From an uncultured Veillonella sp. (GTDB taxonomy: Bacteria > Bacillota > Negativicutes > Veillonellales > Veillonellaceae), in contig URPV01000002.1 of NCBI GenBank assembly GCA_900549805.1, forward strand, positions 1-62,017: DNA of 62,017 nucleotides. Direction: 5' to 3'. Both the position numbers and the translations under genes were made by a program. Below, in pieces: positions 1 through 7,140 of the stretch. Each line of letters starts with the position of its first letter. Positions within the stretch are counted from its first letter, which is position 1. Below the pieces are notes generated by a model. It saw only the letters and a list, made by a program, of their open reading frames with translations. It searched no databases and was not told the DNA's origin.

Positions 1-39
1 CATCGGGAAGGAAGTGAGTGGGCTAACCAGATTGTATGA
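1..39 (+). CDS. 3' end of an unidentified upstream gene (partial)
   Basis: Frame 1 gives 12 residues (HREGSEWANQIV) followed by TGA at 37-39, with an intrinsic terminator starting 17 bases later. The terminator position makes this frame the most likely end of the upstream gene. Too little is present to name a product; given the downstream MOSC and moaA genes it could belong to molybdenum cofactor synthesis, but that is a guess. Confidence 0.35.
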   Translation, partial: HREGSEWANQIV

Positions 40-55
40 ATTTAAAGTTAAAAAC

Positions 56-85
56 CTCCTCCCAGATAACTGGGAGGAGTTTTTT
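56..85 (+). terminator. Intrinsic terminator
   Basis: A perfect 10-bp stem (CTCCTCCCAG / CTGGGAGGAG) with an ATAA loop is followed by six T. It closes the upstream transcription unit and separates it from the MOSC gene. Confidence 0.93.
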
Positions 86-100
86 ATAGCTTCTTAAAAA

Positions 101-150
101 AATTACATATTTTTTTCATATGATTTCTTTCATGAAAAATATATGTAATT
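101..150. promoter_or_regulatory. Large inverted repeat upstream of the MOSC gene (possible operator)
   Basis: Two 19-base arms, 101-119 (AATTACATATTTTTTTCAT) and 132-150, are reverse complements with a single mismatch and a 12-base spacer. The element has no T-run after it and sits 37 bases before an extended -10 box, so it looks like a binding site for a dimeric regulator rather than a terminator. A molybdenum-responsive regulator would suit the downstream MOSC and moaA genes, but nothing in the sequence identifies the protein. Confidence 0.55.
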
Positions 151-186
151 CGTGATGGACCTCATAGAGGTATAGACTTACAATAG

Positions 187-195
187 TGCTATAAT
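187..195 (+). promoter_or_regulatory. Extended -10 promoter for the MOSC gene
   Basis: TGCTATAAT at 187-195 is a perfect extended -10 element. No good -35 hexamer lies 17 bases upstream, which is acceptable for an extended -10 promoter. It lies 33 bases before the MOSC start codon. Confidence 0.7.
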
Positions 196-227
196 AAGCC
201 GTATCAGAATATAGAAAGTAGGTTCTT

Positions 228-674
228 ATGGCATTAGCGCAAGGTAAGATATTGGCTATATCCATTTCGGAAAAGAAAGGCCAAAGAAAACATAATATCG
301 CGAAAGCGGAATTGCGGGTGAATCACGGCATGGTGGGGGACGCTCACGCAGGTAATTGGCACCGCCAAATTTCTCTTTTGGGCATTACATCAATCGAGCT
401 CATGCAGGCTAAGGGGGCTCCAGTAAAGCCAGGTGACTTCGCTGAGAATATCACTGTGGAAGGAATTGTCCTCTATGAATTGCCGGTAGGAACTCGACTA
501 AGGTTAGGTAAGGAAGTCGTTATTGAAGTTACGCAAATCGGCAAGGAATGTCACTCTGGTTGTGAAATTCAACAGCAAGTGGGCTCTTGTATCATGCCTA
601 CCCAAGGAATTTTCGCCAAAGTTATAAAGAGTGGATGGATTAAAGTTGGAGATGCGGTAGAAGAAATTCAATAG
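228..674 (+). CDS. MOSC domain-containing protein
   Basis: The 148-residue protein is a stand-alone MOSC domain of the small bacterial type, a fold shared with the C-terminal domain of molybdenum cofactor sulfurases that is thought to carry sulfur or bind cofactor. It has the expected GMVGDAHAGNWHRQIS segment (residues 35-49) and GKECHSGCEI (about 105-114), which holds the conserved cysteine. The gene has its own extended -10 promoter and lies 50 bases before moaA, so the two probably work together in handling molybdopterin. The exact substrate is not known for this family. The ATG follows GAAAGTAGG, an acceptable ribosome-binding site. Confidence 0.88.
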   Translation: MALAQGKILAISISEKKGQRKHNIAKAELRVNHGMVGDAHAGNWHRQISLLGITSIELMQAKGAPVKPGDFAENITVEGIVLYELPVGTRLRLGKEVVIEVTQIGKECHSGCEIQQQVGSCIMPTQGIFAKVIKSGWIKVGDAVEEIQ

Positions 675-724
675 ATCCATGTGAGAGTCTAAATAGACTC
701 AAATACACTCATGAGGAGTATGTC

Positions 725-1690
725 ATGCAAGATCAATGGGGACGTACAATTGAATATGTGCGGGTATCCCTGACAGATGCCTGTAATTTTGCCTGCCCCT
801 ATTGCCGGCCTGAAGAAATTCCGCCTGAGGCTGTGAAAAATCTCCTCACGGTAGAGGAATGGATGACCATACTAGAAGCCTTTCATAGACTGGGCGTTAA
901 GGCTGTACGTCTCACAGGGGGCGAGCCTTTACTCTATCCCTATTTGGATCAATTGTTGGGGGCTATCAAGTCCAAGGATTGGTTCCAAGATATTTCCATG
1001 ACGACTAACGCATCTCTTCTGGGGCCGCGGGCTAACCATTTGCATGAGCTGGGTTTGGACCGGGTTAATATTAGCCTAGACTCTTTGGATCCGGTTCTTT
1101 TTGCTCAGGCTGTAGGTAAGGAAGGACAGATGGAAGCTGTTTTAGATGGCATTGAGACCGCTATGGGGACTGGGTTTAAGTCGGTTAAGATTAATACGGT
1201 CTTAGTCCGGTCTTGGTCCGACCAAGAAGTGGCTTCTCTGTTAGCCTATATTGAAAAATGGCCTGTCATTTGGCGATTTATTGAGTATATGCCCTTCCAG
1301 GGGGATACGTTTAAAGGCCCCTCCTTTGAGGAATGGATGAATCAATTAGCTCGTGTAGTAGGGGGCCCTTTGGAAGCTGTTCATGGGGTAGGGGGCTTCG
1401 GCCCTGCTTCTTACTATCGCTTGCCAAGTGGAAAAATCATAGGCTGTATATTTTCCATGTCACATTCCTATTGTGATTCTTGCAACCGACTGCGGCTGAC
1501 AGCGGATGGTAAGATGCGGCTTTGTCTCTTACAAGATGGGGAAGTAGATCTCATCAATCGGGTTCGCCGGGGTGATTCTATAGAGGCTCTTATGGCCTTT
1601 ATTGAAGACTCTTTGGGGGCTAAGAAAGAGAGCCACCAGGGTCCTTCTATGGACCAACCGCAACGACCAATGTGGAAAATTGGTGGATAG
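725..1690 (+). CDS. moaA: GTP 3',8-cyclase MoaA (molybdenum cofactor synthesis)
   Basis: This radical SAM enzyme starts molybdopterin synthesis by converting GTP to 3',8-cyclo-GTP. The N-terminal cluster motif is C20-x3-C24-x2-C27. The C-terminal GTP-binding cluster is C250-x2-C253-x13-C267, the MoaA-specific spacing. The protein ends in the double glycine (KIGG) needed for activity in this family. At 321 residues it is near full length. It follows the MOSC gene by 50 bases and starts after ATGAGGAGT. No moaC, moaD or moaE is present in the window, so the rest of the pathway must be elsewhere. Confidence 0.95.
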   Translation: MQDQWGRTIEYVRVSLTDACNFACPYCRPEEIPPEAVKNLLTVEEWMTILEAFHRLGVKAVRLTGGEPLLYPYLDQLLGAIKSKDWFQDISMTTNASLLGPRANHLHELGLDRVNISLDSLDPVLFAQAVGKEGQMEAVLDGIETAMGTGFKSVKINTVLVRSWSDQEVASLLAYIEKWPVIWRFIEYMPFQGDTFKGPSFEEWMNQLARVVGGPLEAVHGVGGFGPASYYRLPSGKIIGCIFSMSHSYCDSCNRLRLTADGKMRLCLLQDGEVDLINRVRRGDSIEALMAFIEDSLGAKKESHQGPSMDQPQRPMWKIGG

Positions 1691-1694
1691 GGTA

Positions 1695-1723
1695 TTTACA
1701 GATCGACAAGATAGGCGTATAAT
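1695..1723 (+). promoter_or_regulatory. Promoter of tRNA-Lys
   Basis: TTTACA (1695-1700), a 17-base spacer and a perfect TATAAT (1718-1723) lie just after the moaA stop codon and 13 bases before the tRNA. This close-to-consensus promoter suits a tRNA gene. Confidence 0.88.
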
Positions 1724-1736
1724 AACGCTTGTCCAT

Positions 1737-1812
1737 GGAACATTAGCTCAGCTGGCAGAGCAACTGACTCTTAATCAGTGGGTCCGGGGTTCGATCCCCC
1801 GATGTTCCACCA
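1737..1812 (+). tRNA. tRNA-Lys (anticodon CTT)
   Basis: The 76-base gene folds as a cloverleaf. The acceptor stem pairs GGAACAT with ATGTTCC, the D arm contains TAGCTCAGCTGGCAGAGCA, the anticodon stem ACTGA/TCAGT carries loop CTCTTAA with anticodon CTT, and the T arm carries GGTTCGATCC. CCA is encoded at 1810-1812. The anticodon reads AAG (lysine). It has its own promoter and terminator and stands alone. Confidence 0.96.
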
Positions 1813-1819
1813 CTACTAA

Positions 1820-1845
1820 GGGCACGCCTGAGGCGTGCTCTTTTT
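1820..1845 (+). terminator. Intrinsic terminator after tRNA-Lys
   Basis: GGGCACGCC and GGCGTGCTC pair across a TGA loop (9 bp with one G-T pair), followed by five T. Confidence 0.88.
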
Positions 1846-1868
1846 CTGTATATAGGAGGAAATCTTTC

Positions 1869-2745
1869 GTGTTAGATAACAATCGAGCAGGCTTGATTAT
1901 TTCCGTGGCCTGCTATACTATTTGGGGACTTTTACCCCTCTTCTGGAAGGAACTATCCCACGTGGATCCGTATTCCATCTTGGCCCATCGCATCGTATGG
2001 TCTTGCTTGCTCATGTTTATCATTACCTTCTTGCTCAAACGTCGTGAGTTTTTGGCGGACTGTAAGATGCTCTGGAACCATAAAAAGAAGGCCTTAGCCT
2101 TGGGATTGGCAGCTATTTTAATCAGCATTAATTGGCTGACCTACATTTGGGCTGTTTCTAATGGTCACGTTATGGATACCAGCCTAGGTTACTATATCAA
2201 CCCACTCCTCAGCGTTCTCTTGGGGGTATTCGTCTTTAAGGAGTATCTTATCCCAGCTAAGCGCATCTCCATTGCGATTGCCGCTTTTGGTATTCTCATG
2301 CTGACTATCCTCTATGGGGCTTTTCCTTGGGTGGCTCTTGTCTTAGCCTTGAGCTTTGGACTCTATGGAGCCCTTAAAAAGAAGCTTAATATCAATCCCT
2401 TTACGGCCATTACCTTAGAGACTGCCTTAGTTGCACCGCTTGCCTTGGTTTTTCTCTTCTTCGTAGATGACTTTACCTTGGCTTATTTTAATAGTGGTAT
2501 GACCTCTACGGCCTGGCTCTTGATGGCTTCCGGTATAGCGACATCCGTTCCTATGGTTCTCTTTTCTTATGGGGCTAATATGTTGCCTCTCAACCTTTTG
2601 GGGATCTTGCAATATATTTCTCCATCCATAACCTTTATCCTCTCCATCCTGGCCTTTAATGATTGCCTTTGTCTGCATATGGCTGGCCATTGGAATTTTC
2701 CTCATGTCTGAAAAGATGCCTGCAACAAAGATTAGAACTAAATAG
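1869..2745 (+). pseudogene. rarD: RarD-type EamA permease, frameshifted by a small deletion
   Basis: RarD proteins are inner-membrane EamA permeases of about 295 residues with roughly ten helices; their substrate is not firmly known. The start is GTG at 1869 after AGGAGGAAA; the longer in-frame extension would run through the tRNA and is not real. The frame stays typical of RarD up to ILSILAFN near 2658, then continues only to a TGA at 2711 as unrelated sequence. In the +1 frame the expected ending resumes at once (FVCIWLAIGIFLMSE and on to a TAG at 2745). About ten residues that normally join the two parts are missing. A deletion that also shifted the frame explains this. The open product would be 280 residues and lack the last helix. 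Confidence 0.82.
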
Positions 2746-2807
2746 GGGGATGTCCACTCATACAAGATATTTGTATTTTTGAAATTCCATTTTAGTTCTT
2801 GATAAGG

Positions 2808-2813
2808 TATAAT
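2808..2813 (+). promoter_or_regulatory. -10 box upstream of thrC
   Basis: A perfect TATAAT lies 53 bases before the thrC start codon. The position 17 bases upstream reads TTCCAT, a weak -35 match, so only the -10 element is well supported. Confidence 0.55.
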
Positions 2814-2865
2814 AAACTCATATTGTTATTGCCTATATCCATGTATTTATAGAGAAGGGACCAGC

Positions 2866-4365
2866 ATGAAATACACATCTACACGTGGCGCAGTAGCCGT
2901 CAATGAAACCTATGCCTTGTTACACGGTTTAGCGGAAGATGGAGGCCTCTATGTGCCTGCTTTATTCCCTGAAAACTGCTTGTCCTATGCAGATTTAAAG
3001 GATAAGAATTACCAAGAAATAGCCCAAGTAGTCTTGGCCAAACTCTTCCCATGCTTTAGCCAAGAACACTTGCGGGAGATGATTAATAATGCTTATTCTG
3101 ATGCTAACTTCTCTACTCGCGATATTGCCCCACTTCACTCCCTTTTGGAAAAGGTATCGGTCTTGGAACTCTTCCACGGTCGCACCCAAGCTTTTAAGGA
3201 CATGGCCTTGTCCCTCTTCCCCTATCTATTGGTAGCCGCTAAGGAAGTGGAAGGGGAAAAGAAAGAGGTCTTAATTCTTACCGCTACATCTGGTGATACG
3301 GGTAAAGCTGCCTTGGAAGGCTTTAAGGATGTAAAGGGGACCCATATTCAAGTCTTTTATCCAACCGATGGCGTATCTCCTATGCAGGCTGAGCAAATGC
3401 AAAAGCAAGAGGGGGATAATGTCAATGTAACAGCTATTGAAGGTAACTTTGATGATGCCCAACAATTCTTAAAGCGACTCTTCGTCAACAAGGAAGTGGC
3501 GAAGAAGGTGGCTGATAAGGGGGTTATGTTCTCTTCGGCTAACTCTATCAATATTGGCCGCTTAGCACCGCAAGTGGTTTACTATGTGAACGCCTATGCT
3601 GAATTAGTGGCGCAAGGTGCTATCCATGAGGATGAAGCCTTCAATGTAGTTGTTCCAACAGGTAACTTCGGTAATATTTTAGCTGCTTATTATGCTAAGA
3701 AGATGGGGATTCCTATTGGCAAGATGATTTGTGCCTCCAATAAGAACAATGTTTTGACGGACTTCTTCAAGACAGGCACCTACGATATGAATCGTCCTTT
3801 CTATGCGACCTTGTCTCCCTCTATGGATATCTTGGAATCCTCCAACTTTGAGCGCTTCCTCTACTACATCACGGGAGAAGACCCAGAACGGACAGCAGGC
3901 CTTATGAAAGATCTTAAAAGCACGGGTAAGTTGACTGTTAATGCTGATGAATTCAAACGGGTTCAAGCTAACTTTACAGGGGCCTATGTAGATGATGAAG
4001 GGACTAAGGCAGTTATTGAGCAAGTTTATAACTCCTATGGCTACCTCATGGATCCTCATACAGCCGTTGCTATGGGGGCCTATATGGCAAACTTGCAAGA
4101 ACACCCAGAAGATGGGGCTCGTCATACGGTCATCGCATCTACGGCACATCCATTCAAATTTCCTCCAGCTATTTGTGGGGCCTTGGATATTAAAGAAGGG
4201 GATAGTCCTTACGAATCCTTGGATAATATCGCCGCTGTCACAGGGGTTCGCTTCCCTAAGCAATTAGCGGCTCTTAAGAATAAAGAATTGCGCTTTATTC
4301 GGTCTATTCCAAAGGAAGACATGGAAGCAGAAATTCTTTCCTTTGTTGATTCTTTTGGTAAGTAA
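2866..4365 (+). CDS. thrC: Threonine synthase
   Basis: The enzyme converts O-phospho-homoserine to threonine using pyridoxal phosphate, the last step of threonine synthesis. The protein of 499 residues is the long form found in Firmicutes, proteobacteria and fungi. It opens with the family's MKYTSTRG signature. The cofactor lysine is K111 within HGRTQAFKDMALSL, and TATSGDTGKAAL (about 143-154) forms the phosphate-binding loop. It is monocistronic: a TATAAT lies upstream, a terminator follows at 4394, and no other threonine genes are adjacent. Start ATG follows GAGAAGGGACC. Confidence 0.96.
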   Translation: MKYTSTRGAVAVNETYALLHGLAEDGGLYVPALFPENCLSYADLKDKNYQEIAQVVLAKLFPCFSQEHLREMINNAYSDANFSTRDIAPLHSLLEKVSVLELFHGRTQAFKDMALSLFPYLLVAAKEVEGEKKEVLILTATSGDTGKAALEGFKDVKGTHIQVFYPTDGVSPMQAEQMQKQEGDNVNVTAIEGNFDDAQQFLKRLFVNKEVAKKVADKGVMFSSANSINIGRLAPQVVYYVNAYAELVAQGAIHEDEAFNVVVPTGNFGNILAAYYAKKMGIPIGKMICASNKNNVLTDFFKTGTYDMNRPFYATLSPSMDILESSNFERFLYYITGEDPERTAGLMKDLKSTGKLTVNADEFKRVQANFTGAYVDDEGTKAVIEQVYNSYGYLMDPHTAVAMGAYMANLQEHPEDGARHTVIASTAHPFKFPPAICGALDIKEGDSPYESLDNIAAVTGVRFPKQLAALKNKELRFIRSIPKEDMEAEILSFVDSFGK

Positions 4366-4393
4366 TTAGCTAGGACTCATACGTTCGTCTGTT

Positions 4394-4422
4394 AGACCCT
4401 CGTTTTTAGGCGGGGGTCTTTC
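4394..4422 (+). terminator. Intrinsic terminator after thrC
   Basis: An AGACCCTCG / CGGGGGTCT stem with one G-T pair and a short loop is followed by a weak T-run (TTTC). It lies between thrC and the DMT-family gene. Confidence 0.75.
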
Positions 4423-4446
4423 ACTATGCAGCTAGAGGAGATTGAT

Positions 4447-5316
4447 ATGGTTAAAAAAGGATTTATTTTCGCGATTTTGTCGGCCTTCTTGTTGAGTGCG
4501 ATGAACCTCTTCGTTAAACTATTGGGGGCTACAGGGGGGACACCTATTCCCTCTAGTGAGGTGGCCTTCTTCCGAGGGGCTATCGCCTCGGTTATCGTTC
4601 TTGCTTACATGTATATACGGGGTATTAAATTTTCTAAGGAAGACCGAAAACTCTTAGTTATGCGTGGCCTTTATGGAGGCTTTGGCATGGTTTGTAACTT
4701 CATTGCCATCGTTCACCTCAAGATGTCAGATGCGGCCATACTATTTCAGTTATCCGGTATATTCGTTCTCATTTTTGCAGGTTTGTTTCTCAAGGAACGG
4801 ATTCCTAGGGGGTCTGGTAAGTGGCTCCTAGTTATCTTCGCTGCGGTTATCGTTATGGTTAATCCCTTCCAGTATTCTTCCTTTAACTGGTATGCTTTAG
4901 TGGCTATTTTAGGGGCAGCCCTGTCGGCGGCAGCGTATACGACCATACGATCTATCGCCAAGCACGGCAAGCATTCTTCTTTTGAAATCATGGCCTATTT
5001 CTTAATTACAGGCACCATTGCAGGGGCTTTGACGACACCGGAATGGGTTATGCCAGCAGGTATCCAATGGTCCTATGTATTGGCTATTGGTGCTATTACG
5101 GTCTTTGCACAATTTTTCTTAACCGGTGCTTTTATCACTACCAATGCGGTGGTGGCTCAGTTCCTCCAATACGTAGGTGTCTTCTTTAACGCTTTCTGGG
5201 GGTGGGCTGCCTTTGGCGAATCCATGACGGCGGCTACTATTTGTGCGGGGATTGCCATGTTCTTGTCGTCGGTTATGTTAGCTAAGCTAAAAGAAGAAAA
5301 TCCGACCATAAAATAA
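4447..5316 (+). CDS. DMT/EamA family transporter
   Basis: The protein of 289 residues has about ten hydrophobic helices in two EamA repeats and belongs to the drug/metabolite transporter superfamily. The first repeat begins at GFIFAILSAFLLSAMNLFVK and the second at ALVAILGAALSAAAYTTIRS. Most such proteins export small metabolites; this sequence does not reveal the substrate. The start is ATG at 4447, seven bases after GAGGAG, rather than the upstream ATG at 4426 that lies against the thrC terminator. It may be an exporter of an amino acid or related compound, judged only by its place after thrC. Confidence 0.85.
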   Translation: MVKKGFIFAILSAFLLSAMNLFVKLLGATGGTPIPSSEVAFFRGAIASVIVLAYMYIRGIKFSKEDRKLLVMRGLYGGFGMVCNFIAIVHLKMSDAAILFQLSGIFVLIFAGLFLKERIPRGSGKWLLVIFAAVIVMVNPFQYSSFNWYALVAILGAALSAAAYTTIRSIAKHGKHSSFEIMAYFLITGTIAGALTTPEWVMPAGIQWSYVLAIGAITVFAQFFLTGAFITTNAVVAQFLQYVGVFFNAFWGWAAFGESMTAATICAGIAMFLSSVMLAKLKEENPTIK

Positions 5317-5331
5317 GGGAGGTCGACCACC

Positions 5332-5391
5332 ATGCATTTTCCTGAGGCTAAAGAAATCGTGTATGCTAGGTCAATCCTGAACTTAGGGTAG
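5332..5391 (+). pseudogene. 5' stub of an SPL-family radical SAM gene
   Basis: After a strong ribosome-binding site (AAGGGAGG) an ATG opens a 19-codon frame, MHFPEAKEIVYARSILNLG, then TAG. This resembles the opening of spore-photoproduct-lyase-like radical SAM proteins, which typically continue into an MNxYRGCxHGCxYCDSR cluster motif. The cluster motif and everything after it are missing, and the following 250 bases are A/T-rich with no remnant seen. The fragment is therefore read as what remains after deletion of the gene body. The match comes from memory of the family, over a short stretch. Confidence 0.5.
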
Positions 5392-5545
5392 GAACATTTA
5401 GTCTTTTTTGAAATATAATGAGTATAAAATGATATAAATTTTGACTTATTTTAATGTAGTATTTAAAATGAGCCTGTTGCTTTGTATAATGTGAAATAGC
5501 TGTGAAAATAAATCGATAAAATTAATAAAACTATATCGAAAAATA

Positions 5546-5574
5546 TTGACTTAACTATCTAACTATGGCATAGT
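5546..5574 (+). promoter_or_regulatory. Promoter with overlapping palindrome upstream of the FNT gene
   Basis: TTGACT (5546-5551), a 17-base spacer and CATAGT (5569-5574) form a candidate promoter 70 bases before the FNT start. The -10 region is covered by ACTATGGCATAGT (5562-5574), a perfect 6+1+6 palindrome, so a repressor bound there would block it. The stretch 5392-5545 holds only A/T-rich DNA with scattered TGTGAAA repeats and no gene. Confidence 0.5.
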
Positions 5575-5643
5575 ATGTAGTGTAATATTCCTTAGAGTCA
5601 TAAATGGCCGATTAGGGAAATAGCTATTAATAGGAGGATAGGT

Positions 5644-6513
5644 ATGCTGGATTGTGAACAAAAGCGAGTCGCTGAAGACCAAATTATAGAACACTTTGAT
5701 ACCATACAATTGTCTACCAAGGATAAAATCATTGTAGAAGAGCATGAACGTTTATCTCAACACTTGATTTATGAGATCATTCGTCGCGACGGTATTGAAG
5801 AGTTGATGCGACCCTTTAAGTCCCTCTTTCTCTCTGGGGTAGGGGCAGGCATTCTAGTAAGCTTTTCTTTTGTATGTATGGCTGTATTGCAAAGCTTTTT
5901 GCCCAATCAACCTTGGGCACCGCTCATTACCAAGTGGGGCTATACGGTGGGGTTTGTCTTGGTTATCCTATGTCGAGCCCAGCTCTTTACAGAGAATACT
6001 ATTACCACAGTAATCCCTCTTTTTAAGCCTTTTACTTGGGAAAAGTTGGGTGCGGTTTTGCGTTTGTGGCACCTTGTTCTGGCAGGAAACTTGGTGGGGA
6101 CCAGTTTGGTTGCTGCATTCCTGACTACACCAGGTCTTCTAAACCTTGACTTCATCGTAGAAATGCAGGCTATTGCCCATCATGTGAGCGCCTTTTCCTG
6201 GCAAGAAAACCTTTTGCGGGGAATTCCATCAGGTATCTTGATTGCCGCTATCGTATGGATGATGCCGACAGCCCGTCAATTTGCCCTCTTCTTAGTGGCT
6301 TTCATTACCTATTTCATCGCCGCTGGTGATTTTACCCATATTGTGGTAGGGTCTTGTGAGATGATGTACGCCGTTTTGAATGGCATGGCTAGTCCTTATG
6401 ACTATATTTTCCAATTCCTCGTGCCTGTAGGGGCGGGGAATATCATCGGCGGTACTGGCGTCTTTACCATGCTTGGCTATCGTACGATCAACGGGGAATT
6501 ACAAGAAAAATAA
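5644..6513 (+). CDS. Formate/nitrite transporter family channel (YfdC-like)
   Basis: This 289-residue inner-membrane protein belongs to the FNT family of pentameric anion channels. An N-terminal cytoplasmic region of about 60 residues precedes six hydrophobic helices. FNT landmarks are FLSGVGAGILVSFSF (helix 1), CRAQLFTENT, the HIVVGSCEMMYAV segment in helix 5 and NIIGGTGVFTML near the end. The longer N-terminus and these variants resemble the YfdC branch more than FocA, so the anion is uncertain. In a fermenter, formate export or uptake is the likeliest role. ATG follows AGGAGGATAGGT. Confidence 0.85.
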   Translation: MLDCEQKRVAEDQIIEHFDTIQLSTKDKIIVEEHERLSQHLIYEIIRRDGIEELMRPFKSLFLSGVGAGILVSFSFVCMAVLQSFLPNQPWAPLITKWGYTVGFVLVILCRAQLFTENTITTVIPLFKPFTWEKLGAVLRLWHLVLAGNLVGTSLVAAFLTTPGLLNLDFIVEMQAIAHHVSAFSWQENLLRGIPSGILIAAIVWMMPTARQFALFLVAFITYFIAAGDFTHIVVGSCEMMYAVLNGMASPYDYIFQFLVPVGAGNIIGGTGVFTMLGYRTINGELQEK

Positions 6514-6565
6514 GTATGTATTGTGTGGGAATTATAGCAAGGCCCACGAGTAGGAGTGTAAACAG

Positions 6566-7033
6566 ATGACTGAACTTTTGAAAGAATTTAAAAACTTTGC
6601 CTTCAAGGGCAACATGATGGACCTCGCTGTAGGTATGATTATTGGCGCTGCTTTCACAGGCCTCGTTAATTCTGTGGTAGGTAATTTGATTATGCCAATC
6701 ATTTCTATCTTCACAGGCGGCATTGATTTCAATAATATGTACTTAGCTTTGAACGATAACGCTCGTGCTGTTCAAGCAGCTGGTGGTGATTTAGCTGCAG
6801 CTAAGGCAGCTGGTGCGGTATTCGCTTATGGTACATTTATTACCGACTTCATCCAGTTCCTCATCTTGGCTTTCGTAGTATTCATGCTTATTCGTTCCAT
6901 GAACAAACTCATGCAATTGGGTAAAAAGGAAGAAGAGGCAAATCCTACTACAAAAGCATGCCCATTCTGTAAGTCTGAAATTGCAATTGAAGCAACTCGT
7001 TGCCCTCATTGCACATCTGAACTCGACAAGTAA
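6566..7033 (+). CDS. mscL: Large-conductance mechanosensitive channel with zinc-ribbon tail
   Basis: Residues 1-115 are a standard MscL subunit: the amphipathic N-terminus (MTELLKEFKNFAFKGNMMDL), a pore helix with AVGMIIGAAFTGLVNSVV, a periplasmic loop and a second helix around 92-110. MscL opens under membrane tension to release solutes during hypo-osmotic shock. Instead of ending in the usual short helical bundle, the protein continues with a linker and a four-cysteine zinc ribbon (C132-x2-C135, C146-x2-C149). The tail would face the cytoplasm. Total length is 155 residues against roughly 135-145 for plain MscL. It lies downstream of the FNT gene with its own ribosome-binding site (TAGGAG). 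Confidence 0.93.
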   Translation: MTELLKEFKNFAFKGNMMDLAVGMIIGAAFTGLVNSVVGNLIMPIISIFTGGIDFNNMYLALNDNARAVQAAGGDLAAAKAAGAVFAYGTFITDFIQFLILAFVVFMLIRSMNKLMQLGKKEEEANPTTKACPFCKSEIAIEATRCPHCTSELDK

Positions 7034-7045
7034 AAATAACATAGC

Positions 7046-7118
7046 AGAACCCTCGAGGACCTCTAGTCATGACTCGTATACGAATGTCAGCTCTAAAGGC
7101 CCACGAGGGTTCTTTTTC
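7046..7118 (+). terminator. Long-loop terminator after mscL
   Basis: A perfect 10-bp stem (AGAACCCTCG at 7046-7055, CGAGGGTTCT at 7104-7113) is followed by TTTTCTTTT. The enclosed 48 bases are unusually long for a terminator loop and contain two adjoining palindromes, AGTCATGACT (7065-7074) and TCGTATACGA (7074-7083). It also separates mscL from the convergent gene on the - strand. Confidence 0.75.
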
Positions 7119-7140
7119 TTTTCTTTATTTAGTTTTAGCC

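Noticed and set aside
1602..1868. Open frame extending rarD upstream through tRNA-Lys and into moaA
   Set aside because: It would translate a tRNA gene and its terminator. A strong ribosome-binding site and GTG at 1869 give the correct RarD start.
3679..4263. 194-codon open frame antisense to thrC
   Set aside because: It lies wholly within threonine synthase and has no recognisable product.
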